Positions 1 through 5,482 of a DNA stretch of 12,538 bases are shown in pieces (the stretch's first letter is position 1; each line of letters begins with the position of its first letter). Position numbers and translations under genes: made by a program. Source of the DNA: Bacillota bacterium. Lineage in GTDB: Bacteria; Bacillota; UBA994. The DNA lies in assembly GCA_018725275.1 (NCBI GenBank), contig QLUC01000048.1, positions 1 through 12,538 on the forward strand, written 5' to 3'. Below the pieces are notes generated by a model. It saw nothing but the letters and a program-made list of their open reading frames with translations, made no database searches and was not told where the DNA came from.

Positions 1-294
1 GGCGGCCGCCAAGATGGTGTGGGGATGGTATTTCTTGATGAGGTCGGAGAGTACATTGCTATAAGTCTCCACGATAAAGGAAGCTAGTCGGGGGTCATCG
101 ATAAAATAGACTTCGTCTGCGCCACGGCTGATGAGTTCCTGCAAAACATCATCGGCCACATTGCTGCCCAGCAAGACCGAGCAGAGCTTGGTATTCATCT
201 TATCCGCCAATTTGCGTCCCCGGCAGAGTAGCTCAAAAGAGACCTCTCGCAAACGCCCTTTGTTCTGCTCGGCTATCGTCCATACATAACTCAT
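1..294 (-). CDS. etfA: Electron transfer flavoprotein alpha subunit, N-terminal part (cut by the window edge)
   Basis: The first 98 codons are present and the gene continues beyond the left edge. The translation begins MSYVWTIAEQNKGRLREVS and continues with the EtfA N-terminal fold (RKLADKM, a VLLGSN strand, a GADEVYFID strand and a YHPHTILAAA segment). EtfA pairs with EtfB to form the FAD-carrying electron shuttle between an acyl-CoA or 2-hydroxy-acid dehydrogenase and NAD or ferredoxin. The ATG at 292-294 is preceded by a run of G (AGGGGGG on the minus strand, about 302-308) that serves as ribosome binding site and overlaps the etfB stop. Only 12 bases separate etfB from etfA, so the two are co-transcribed and probably translationally coupled. 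No N-terminal ferredoxin-like extension, found in some clostridial EtfA proteins, is present from this start. The FAD-binding C-terminal domain lies outside the window, so the Etf subtype cannot be judged from this subunit. Confidence 0.93.
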   Translation of the reverse strand, partial: MSYVWTIAEQNKGRLREVSFELLCRGRKLADKMNTKLCSVLLGSNVADDVLQELISRGADEVYFIDDPRLASFIVETYSNVLSDLIKKYHPHTILAAA

Positions 295-306
295 TCTTAA
301 TCCCCC

Positions 307-1104
307 CTATATCAGATCTTTTTCAGCAAAAAATGCAAACAAAGCTGAAACAGCCGTATCCAGACCTTCTTCGCCGGAAGCCTTGACCATTTTCCCGCCC
401 CGGGTAACTTTAGGGTAGTCGATTTTTACCACCTTGGTGGGGGAACCTTTTAGTCCAAGGTGAGATTCCTGAACCTCGAGGTCGCTGGCGGAGAGCACCC
501 GCAGTTGGCTGGCTCGCGCTTTTTTCTTGCCCCTTAAGGTAGGGAGCCGCGGGTTGCTTATCTCCTTAACTACGGTCAACAGGGCGGGCATGGGTAGCTG
601 CAGCACCTGGTAGCCGTCCTCCACTAGGCGCTCTACGGTCAAACGATTGTTGTCGAGAGAGCTGATTTTGCTGACATAGGTCGCGAGCGGTAATCCCAGC
701 CAAGCCGCGAGTCCTGGTCCAACCTGACCGGTGTCGCCATCGGTGGCCCTCTCGCCAGCCAAAATCAAGTCGAATGGTCCGAGCTCTTTGATGGCCGCAC
801 CAAGGGTGTAGGACGTAGCCCAGGTGTCGGCACCGGCAAATTTTTTGTCTGAAATAAGCACCCCTTCATCGCAGCCCATGGCTATCGCTTCCTTGAGTGC
901 CTTGGCTGCACTCGGGGGGCCCATGGTGCAGACGGTGACATGGCCGCCATGAAGTTCTTTTAGCTCTATTCCGGTTTCAATAGCATATAGATCCAGAGGA
1001 TTTATGACGCTGACGACTCCTTCGCGAATCATGGTCCCGGTTTCTTTGTCCATTCTGACATTGCTGGTCTCGGGGACCTGCTTAATCGTGACGATAATTC
1101 TCAC
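307..1104 (-). CDS. etfB: Electron transfer flavoprotein beta subunit (bifurcating/confurcating type)
   Basis: This 265-residue protein has the usual EtfB length. It opens with the family signature MRIIVTIKQVPET and has the core segment ERATDGDTGQVGP at about residues 118-130. As I recall, the DGDT-QVGP form is typical of flavin-bifurcating Etfs with an extra FAD in EtfB, whereas mitochondrial-type EtfB has a different sequence there. I chose GTG at 1102-1104 rather than the TTG one codon upstream. The family starts with M-[RK]-I, and the GGGAGGGG ribosome binding site (about 1111-1118) is six bases from GTG but only three from TTG. With EtfA it forms the Etf heterodimer. Beside a lactate permease gene and a GntR regulator, the likely role is an LDH-Etf complex that oxidises lactate with NAD while drawing electrons from reduced ferredoxin. 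An acyl-CoA dehydrogenase partner is the main alternative. Confidence 0.95.
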   Translation of the reverse strand: MRIIVTIKQVPETSNVRMDKETGTMIREGVVSVINPLDLYAIETGIELKELHGGHVTVCTMGPPSAAKALKEAIAMGCDEGVLISDKKFAGADTWATSYTLGAAIKELGPFDLILAGERATDGDTGQVGPGLAAWLGLPLATYVSKISSLDNNRLTVERLVEDGYQVLQLPMPALLTVVKEISNPRLPTLRGKKKARASQLRVLSASDLEVQESHLGLKGSPTKVVKIDYPKVTRGGKMVKASGEEGLDTAVSALFAFFAEKDLI

Positions 1105-1134
1105 CAACTACCCCTCCCACACGTAATTCCTTAA

Positions 1135-1848
1135 TTATTCCGGCCCTGAAACGTAGCAGATTAGTTCGCGCTCCACAAAATTCAAGTGGTCAACCATCGC
1201 CCGGCCGGCTTTTTCGGAGTTGCCTTCTTTAATAGCCAAAAAAACTAATCTATGTTGATTGTATAGCCGCTCACGATTGCCGGGTCGTTGGAACAGGAAC
1301 TGCCTGCTCACCCTCATATTTTGCACCACGAGATCGGACAACAAGACCATGCTCTTGGCCAGCATTTTATTCTGGGTGGACTCGACAATGCACCGATGAA
1401 AAAGGGCATCATTGCTCTCTCCCAAGATGCCACTGTGAACATCCTGCTCCATAAGGCACAAGGCATCGGCCATCTTTTCGATATCCGCCGGCCCGGCGCG
1501 CACGGCGGCCATCTTGGCCGCCGCAACTTCGAGAATCTTTCTAAGTTCTAGTAGTTCCAAGTTGGCTTCGCGGTCGATGGTCACAAAAACAGCCAGGTGC
1601 TCAAGGAGCAGCTGCGAAGACACATCAGCAATAAAGGTGCCCTCGCCCTGGCGACATTCGAGGACGCCCATAAAGTCAAGGGCGCTCAAAGCCTCGCGCA
1701 CCGCCGACCGGCTCACTCCCAGCATCTCGGCCAGCTCCCGCTCAGACATGAGCTTGTCGCCGGGGCGGAGATCGCCCTTACGCATATGCTCTTGAATTTG
1801 CTCTACTACCAGCTCGTAAACCCTCTTAGTCTTAATGCGCTGAAACAC
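1135..1848 (-). CDS. GntR-family transcriptional regulator, FadR subfamily (LldR-like)
   Basis: The protein has 237 residues. An N-terminal winged helix-turn-helix spans about residues 8-75, with the GntR signature LMSERELAEMLGVSRSAVRE and the wing RQGEGTFI. A C-terminal all-helical FCD domain covers about 95-230. The usual metal-binding residues of FCD domains can be placed at D147, H151 (NDALFH), H199 (NQHRL) and H221 (VDHL), so a metal-assisted carboxylate ligand is likely. The start is GTG at 1846-1848, seven bases after AGGAGG (about 1856-1861). The ATG at 1850-1852 is in another frame that stops after a few codons. The gene begins 16 bases after the permease stop and lies 30 bases before etfB, so it is inside the operon. 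By position it corresponds to lctA/lldR-type regulators of lactate genes, and lactate is the inferred ligand. An operator of this subfamily lies upstream at 2656-2666, suggesting autoregulation. The regulator itself appears intact. Confidence 0.92.
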   Translation of the reverse strand: MFQRIKTKRVYELVVEQIQEHMRKGDLRPGDKLMSERELAEMLGVSRSAVREALSALDFMGVLECRQGEGTFIADVSSQLLLEHLAVFVTIDREANLELLELRKILEVAAAKMAAVRAGPADIEKMADALCLMEQDVHSGILGESNDALFHRCIVESTQNKMLAKSMVLLSDLVVQNMRVSRQFLFQRPGNRERLYNQHRLVFLAIKEGNSEKAGRAMVDHLNFVERELICYVSGPE

Positions 1849-1864
1849 TCATATTCCTCCTAGG

Positions 1865-2617
1865 TTAAAATACACCGGTGGCAAAGACATAGATGAGCAG
1901 TAGGCCCAAGGCCCCGGCGCCCAGCGAGTAGAGCATGGCGGGCAGCATATTGCGGGCAATAATCTTACCCTCTTGGCCAAGGTTGCCAACCACGGCACAG
2001 GCGGCTACCACGTTGTGCACGCAGATCATATTCCCTATGGCACCCCCCACCACTTGCAGGGCCATAACGATGGTGCGAGAAATGCCTAGAGTTTCGGCAA
2101 TGGAATGCTGGAAGCCCCAAGTTGTCTTGGGGGTCAAAAAGTTTTTTTTGGCCGCAACGGTCACGAGCAAAAGTTTAATAAGGGTGCCGACCAAGGAGGG
2201 CAACTCGGGGCCAAATAACTTGGTCATCAGGCAGATGGTGAACAAGGGCAGGAGTGTCCCGAAAACGGCGTGTATGCTAGAGGTCCAAATGCCCACCTGC
2301 ATAAGGTATCCAGTCATCTGGGCCTCCGGAATGAGACCGGCGACAGCGGAGCGAACGCCTAGTAGCACCGGTGTGCCTACGGCACCAAACGAAACCGGGG
2401 TACTGTTAAAAATGAGAGCGATCGAGGCGGCAGCGAGGGGAGGAAAGCCTAGGCCAACGAGGAGGTGGGCGGCCAACGCGGCCGGGGTACCAAAGCCCGC
2501 AGTACCTTCCACAAAGGCACCGAACATCCAGCCGATGATGATGGCCTGCACGCGGCGATCCTTAGAAAGACCATGGAAGCCCTTGCTGATGGTGGCGGCT
2601 ATTGCGAACCTGCCAGA
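1865..2617 (-). pseudogene. lctP: LctP/LldP-family lactate permease, truncated at the 5' end and internally deleted
   Basis: Recognisable LctP segments read in one frame to a TAA at 1865-1867. They are DRRVQAIII, FVEGTAGFGTPAA, LGFPPLAA, SFGAVGTPVLLGV, GPELPSL and, near the end, ALQVVGGAIGNMICVHNVVA. Family members have about 530-570 residues, but only about 250 are here. The N-terminal 100 or so residues are missing: homology begins near 2617 (SGRF) and the frame meets a TGA at 2651-2653. Compared from memory with LldP, two inner blocks are also gone. One is about 30-40 residues at the LFG/GPELPSL junction (near 2210-2213), the other about 200 residues at the TWGF/QHSIAE junction (near 2110-2113). 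All losses keep the frame. No family-like start with a convincing ribosome binding site remains; GTG at 2551 with AAGGA upstream is the only candidate. The family is a lactate/glycolate-proton symporter of the inner membrane. This copy is probably non-functional, though a short translated product cannot be excluded. Confidence 0.8.
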
Positions 2618-2638
2618 TGACGACTTGCTCAGGGCGGT

Positions 2639-2662
2639 GTCATCAGGTCGTCAGGTGGTCGG
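2639..2662. repeat. Three imperfect tandem 8-base units beside the operator
   Basis: Three consecutive 8-base units start at 2639, 2647 and 2655. They read GTCATCAG, GTCGTCAG and GTGGTCGG on the plus strand. The first two differ at one base and the third at two further bases. The third unit runs into the TGGTCGGACCA palindrome. The array may extend a protein-binding site by adding half-site-like GTC units, or it may be chance or replication slippage at the point where the permease gene is broken. Confidence 0.4.
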
Positions 2663-2666
2663 ACCA
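2656..2666. promoter_or_regulatory. FadR-subfamily GntR operator
   Basis: TGGTCGGACCA is a perfect inverted repeat of TGGTC and GACCA around one central base. It matches the FadR-subfamily consensus TGGT-N3-ACCA. It lies upstream of the operon that encodes a GntR/FadR-type regulator, about 40 bases before the first recognisable permease codon. This is the place expected for a lactate-responsive autoregulatory site. It could also affect the divergent ankyrin gene 250 bases away, but nothing shows that. Confidence 0.65.
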
Positions 2667-2912
2667 GTAAGGCAATATTCAACAGGCAATTCGCGGATTC
2701 CTTTTTCTTTTATAAATATTCAAAAAAAATCTCTGGCTGCCGGCATCCTCTGCGGGGGGCAAAAATCCCTCCTGAGTTTGACTATACCTAGGGGGGTGGC
2801 GACCCAGTAGATGTAGGCAGCCACAATGTGGATAGCAGAGGACAGCAGGAAAACGGTGCGCGCTGTCGAATCGTAGACCGATAGCCTGGAGCAAGGACAA
2901 GGAGCGAATAGA

Positions 2913-3803
2913 ATGCGTAAAATACTTATCTGGGCGTCGGTACTGCTAGTGGTGACGCTGGGCATATTGCTTTTCACTGCAGGGGATGTGGTGGGGGCGC
3001 GCGTGGCATTGTTTAGGCAAGGGGTGCCTTTTAGTGCCGAGCGTTTCTATGTCGCCATAGAGGAGGGCGACCTTCAGGCGGTGAGGCTCTTTGTGCAGGC
3101 GGGCATGAGTTTGTCTGGCGAAAATGAGGACAAACATACCCCGTTGCAGCTGGCCGTCTTACAAGAAAATGCGAGCCTAGTGGCGCTGTTCCTCGAGGCC
3201 GGTGTCTCTATCGACCAAAAGAACAGCGAGGGCTGGGCACCCCTCCATTTAACGGCGCACCAAGGCCTCTTGGATATGACTAAGCTGCTGCTTGACAAAG
3301 GGGCCAGTAAAGATATCGTCCATCCCAATGGCGCGACCCCCCTGCTTTTGGCCACTGGGCAGAAGGATGCCCTGACTATGGGCCGACTGTTAGCTGGTGG
3401 TGCTAACGTTGCCGCTAAGCTACCCAATGGCGCGTCCGCGCTCCACCTTGCGGCGCAATTTGGCGACGATGTGGGGGCCGAACTGTTAATCTCGGCCCGG
3501 GCCCCGTTGGATGCGGCCATGGCGGGTGGTTTTACCCCCCTCATGGTAGCGGTGCAAGAAGGGCACTTAGCGCTGGTGCAGAGGCTCCTGACGGCAGGGG
3601 CTAGTGCCAATAAAACAGACGAGCAGGGTGTGACCGCGCTGATGATGGCGGCCGATGGCAATCATCTCCCTATTGCCGCGCTCTTGCTCGAAAATAAGGC
3701 CGAGGTCAACATTGACGTAGCCGGAAACACGGCTCTTTCTTTTGCCCTAGGCAAGGGACACCAGGCGATGGCCAATTTGCTGCGAGAGCGTGGCGCCCGC
3801 TAG
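2913..3803 (+). CDS. Membrane-anchored ankyrin-repeat protein
   Basis: The protein has 296 residues. It begins with two basic residues and a hydrophobic stretch (about 4-23, ILIWASVLLVVTLGILLFTA) that acts as signal anchor or uncleaved signal peptide. Seven to eight ankyrin repeats of about 33 residues follow from about residue 44 to the end. Typical TPLxLA and GA-containing turns occur near 76, 109, 142, 175, 208, 241 and 273. The first repeat is degenerate and the last is cut short by the C-terminus. The repeats are expected on the outer face of the membrane and would bind a partner protein; no enzymatic domain is present, so the function is unknown. ATG at 2913 follows AAGGAG by eight bases. 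The gene stands alone, divergent from the lct-type operon and followed within two bases by the promoter of the tRNA gene. Confidence 0.85.
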   Translation: MRKILIWASVLLVVTLGILLFTAGDVVGARVALFRQGVPFSAERFYVAIEEGDLQAVRLFVQAGMSLSGENEDKHTPLQLAVLQENASLVALFLEAGVSIDQKNSEGWAPLHLTAHQGLLDMTKLLLDKGASKDIVHPNGATPLLLATGQKDALTMGRLLAGGANVAAKLPNGASALHLAAQFGDDVGAELLISARAPLDAAMAGGFTPLMVAVQEGHLALVQRLLTAGASANKTDEQGVTALMMAADGNHLPIAALLLENKAEVNIDVAGNTALSFALGKGHQAMANLLRERGAR

Positions 3804-3804
3804 C

Positions 3805-3833
3805 TTGGCAGGCAGGTGTTCCTGTGGTAGAAT
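3805..3833 (+). promoter_or_regulatory. Sigma-70-type promoter of the tRNA-Gly gene
   Basis: TTGGCA (3805-3810) and TAGAAT (3828-3833) are separated by exactly 17 bases and are close to the consensus. Transcription would start near 3840, about six bases before the mature tRNA 5' end. The -35 box begins right after the ankyrin stop codon (3801-3803), so the tRNA does not depend on the upstream gene. Confidence 0.8.
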
Positions 3834-3845
3834 GGGTGGTGATGT

Positions 3846-3919
3846 GCGGGTGTAGCTCAATGGCAGAGCACCAGCTTCCCAAGCTGGCTACGAGGGTTCG
3901 ATTCCCTTCACCCGCTCCA
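3846..3919 (+). tRNA. tRNA-Gly, anticodon CCC
   Basis: The cloverleaf folds fully. The acceptor stem is GCGGGTG (3846-3852) with CACCCGC (3909-3915), followed by discriminator T and encoded CCA (3917-3919). The D arm contains TAGCTCAATGGCAGAGCA. The anticodon stem CCAGC/GCTGG encloses the loop TTCCCAA with anticodon CCC at 3878-3880. The T arm has GAGGG-TTCGATT-CCCTT with one G-T pair. It decodes GGG glycine codons, complementing the main UCC and GCC isoacceptors that should lie elsewhere. A T-rich run (TTGTTTTTT, from about 3921) follows and may end transcription, but no separate hairpin precedes it. I see no repeat of the 3' end nearby that would indicate an integrated element. Confidence 0.97.
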
Positions 3920-3969
3920 TTGTTTTTTCACGAGTAGTGGCCAAGGTTGCATAGGCTGCATTAAACAGA

Positions 3970-3998
3970 TTGCTTTTTGCGGTAACTCCTTGTATTAA
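3970..3998 (+). promoter_or_regulatory. Probable sigma-70-type promoter of the M23 peptidase gene
   Basis: TTGCTT (3970-3975) and TATTAA (3993-3998) are separated by 17 bases. This places the start site near 4005 and gives an untranslated leader of about 70 bases that begins almost at the hairpin at 4010-4042. Each hexamer departs from consensus at two positions, so activity is likely but moderate. Confidence 0.6.
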
Positions 3999-4009
3999 AT
4001 GGAAATGCG

Positions 4010-4042
4010 TCGCCGCAGCAGGACTTTGCTCCGCCGCGGCGA
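4010..4042 (+). promoter_or_regulatory. GC-rich hairpin at the 5' end of the M23 gene leader
   Basis: TCGCCGC (4010-4016) pairs perfectly with GCGGCGA (4036-4042). Inside it AGCA (4017-4020) pairs with TGCT (4027-4030), leaving a six-base loop and a five-base bulge (CCGCC, 4031-4035) on the 3' side. A short AATTTTCC run follows. If transcription starts near 4005, this is a 5'-terminal stem-loop of the mRNA. It could protect the message or act as a weak attenuator. It could also be a weak terminator for transcription coming from the tRNA gene. The T run is too short for a confident terminator call. Confidence 0.5.
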
Positions 4043-4074
4043 AATTTTCCTACTTGAAAGGCAGGTGATGTGGA

Positions 4075-5430
4075 GTGCAAGGCATCAAAAGGGTAGTTAG
4101 CACCTCTACCCAATGGGTGAAAAAGAACAAGTATAAGGCTATGTATATAGCCATTTTCATTGCAGTAGGCGGCATGGTCATTTTGCAGTCTCTCGCATGG
4201 ACGGTTACCCTAAACGGAGAAGTTCTTGGTTTGGTGCGCGGACGCCAAGCGGTTGAGGAAGCCATGGCCGAACGTTTGCAGAAAGTGCGGGACGAGCGGG
4301 GTTTGGCTGTGGGCATCTCCGGTTCGGTCGGGTTTACGCCTAGACTCAGCTTCGCGGTCGATGACCACTCTCTGGTGATTGAGACCCTTTTGCCGCGCCT
4401 AGAGTTTGGCAAGAAAGCTGCCGTCATCGTCGTGGACGGTGAGCCAGTTGTGGCCTTGGCGAACCGTGGCGAAGCCGAAGCATTGTTAGAGCAGGTCAAG
4501 AACCGCTTTTTAGATGCCAAGGCCAATACCGAGGTTGAAAAGGTGCAGTTCTTGCAGGAAACCGAGATCATCGAGGAGTATCGCTCCATCGAAGAAATAC
4601 ACGAGCCAGATGGGGCCCTTAATGTCTTGCTCTACGGCAGTGAGCGTCGGCTCACCCATACCGTAGCACGAGGAGAGTCTTTCTGGACGATAGCCTCTCG
4701 TCACCGCCTTGGGGTTAGCGTGCTGGCGGCGGCCAATCCGCAGATTCGCCCGGAGCGCCTGCAAATAGGCGCGACTTTGAACCTAACCATTCAAGAACCT
4801 TTTCTCGAAGTGCAGACCGTACAGCGGGTTACCTATAATCAAAGTGTGCCTTTCCCGACCACCACTGTGGTCGACCCTAGCATGTGGGCCTGGGACAGGA
4901 GGGTGCGCACCCCAGGGCGAGCCGGCACGCAAGCGGTCACCGCACGGGTTACCGCCATCAACGGCAAAGAAGAGAATCGTGAAATTTTGACGCGCGTGCA
5001 AGTTGCCCCCCCCATCACCCAAGTGGTAGCCCGCGGCACAAAGCAGGCTCCCACCATGAGTACCGGCAAATTTATTTGGCCAACCACCGGGCGCGTTACA
5101 TCGCCTTTTGGGCGGCGCTGGGATGGATTCCATGAGGGAGTGGATATCGGTGCGCCGAGCGGCACGCAAATACGGGCTGCCGAGCGCGGGATAGTGTCCT
5201 TCTCTGGGTGGGGCGGTGGCTATGGCAACATGGTGCGCATAGAACATGGTGATGGCTATGCAACGCTTTACGCCCATGCTTCACGTCTGTTAGTGTCGGT
5301 CAATGATGTCGTGGAAAGAGGGCAAGTGATCGCTCTGGTCGGCAATACCGGGCGAAGTTTTGGCCCGCATCTCCACTTTGAGATCCGTCGCCATGATTCA
5401 CCGCTTGACCCGCTGACATTTTTTCGTTAA
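4075..5430 (+). CDS. Membrane-anchored LysM-G5-M23 peptidoglycan endopeptidase
   Basis: The protein has 451 residues. A basic N-terminus leads to one membrane segment (about 22-42). A linker with an acidic, helical stretch (about 130-178) follows. A LysM domain (about 193-239, THTVARGESFWTIASRH) binds peptidoglycan, and a G5 domain lies at about 243-320. A C-terminal M23 (LytM/lysostaphin-type) zinc peptidase covers about 335-447. Its metal ligands are visible: H353 and D357 in FHEGVDIG and H434 in HLHFE, with H401 (YAH) and H432 as catalytic-site histidines, so it should be active. It would cut peptide cross-links in the wall from outside the membrane. GTG at 4075 follows AGGTGAT (4063-4069) by five bases; the overlapping ATG at 4068 soon meets a stop. 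The gene has its own promoter and terminator. Its closeness to walRK suggests, but does not prove, WalR control. Confidence 0.93.
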   Translation: MQGIKRVVSTSTQWVKKNKYKAMYIAIFIAVGGMVILQSLAWTVTLNGEVLGLVRGRQAVEEAMAERLQKVRDERGLAVGISGSVGFTPRLSFAVDDHSLVIETLLPRLEFGKKAAVIVVDGEPVVALANRGEAEALLEQVKNRFLDAKANTEVEKVQFLQETEIIEEYRSIEEIHEPDGALNVLLYGSERRLTHTVARGESFWTIASRHRLGVSVLAAANPQIRPERLQIGATLNLTIQEPFLEVQTVQRVTYNQSVPFPTTTVVDPSMWAWDRRVRTPGRAGTQAVTARVTAINGKEENREILTRVQVAPPITQVVARGTKQAPTMSTGKFIWPTTGRVTSPFGRRWDGFHEGVDIGAPSGTQIRAAERGIVSFSGWGGGYGNMVRIEHGDGYATLYAHASRLLVSVNDVVERGQVIALVGNTGRSFGPHLHFEIRRHDSPLDPLTFFR

Positions 5431-5454
5431 AGACGGCGTGGCCGTCTCTTTTTT
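5431..5454 (+). terminator. Intrinsic terminator of the M23 gene
   Basis: AGACGGC (5431-5437) and GCCGTCT (5441-5447) form a perfect seven-base stem with loop GTG. CTTTTTT (5448-5454) follows. The hairpin starts at the base after the TAA stop, so it ends the M23 transcript and separates it from the U32 gene. Confidence 0.9.
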
Positions 5455-5482
5455 GTGGCGATAACGGTAGGGAGGCAAGAAG

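Larger units (their letters stand above)
2618..2912. other. Intergenic region between the lct-type operon and the ankyrin gene
   Basis: About 295 bases lie between the permease remnant (minus strand) and the ankyrin gene (plus strand). The region contains the operator-like palindrome at 2656-2666 with a short tandem repeat beside it. It also has a direct repeat of AGGCAAT (2670-2676 and 2684-2690, 14-base spacing) and an A+T-rich patch at about 2701-2729. The missing permease 5' end is not recognisable here in any frame. I found no pair of promoter hexamers with good spacing on either strand: TTGACT at 2778-2783 lacks a matching -10, and TATAGT on the minus strand at 2781-2786 lacks a matching -35. 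The divergent promoters expected here remain unplaced. The ribosome binding site of the ankyrin gene, AAGGAG at 2899-2904, is clear. Confidence 0.6.

Noticed and set aside
1105..1107. TTG as start of etfB
   Set aside because: The ribosome binding site would be only three bases away, and the family N-terminus matches the next codon, GTG at 1102-1104.
2754..2772. Hairpin GGGGGG/CCCTCC in the intergenic region as a terminator
   Set aside because: It is only six pairs with one wobble and is not followed by a T run on either strand.
1935..2810. 291-codon plus-strand ORF across the permease region
   Set aside because: The minus strand carries clear LctP motifs. The plus-strand translation is low-complexity and resembles no protein family.
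2720..2977. 85-codon minus-strand ORF overlapping the ankyrin gene start
   Set aside because: Its start lies inside the well-supported ankyrin gene on the other strand. It has no good ribosome binding site and no recognisable family; only the hydrophobic stretch was kept as a low-interest finding.
3846..3919. tRNA-Gly as integration site of a mobile element
   Set aside because: No integrase gene and no repeat of the tRNA 3' end are visible in the flanks.
3999..4074. Riboswitch such as the ydaO (c-di-AMP) class before the cell-wall peptidase gene
   Set aside because: The leader is only about 70 bases with one hairpin, too short and without the conserved core of that class.
4050..4589. 179-codon minus-strand ORF opposite the M23 gene
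   Set aside because: Its composition is that of an antisense shadow of the M23 coding frame, with no domain and no ribosome binding site.
5405..5433. Promoter TTGACC-N17-TAAAGA at the end of the M23 gene that could start inside the terminator and drive the U32 gene
   Set aside because: The -35 and the spacing are good, but the -10 matches the consensus at only three positions and lacks the conserved final T.
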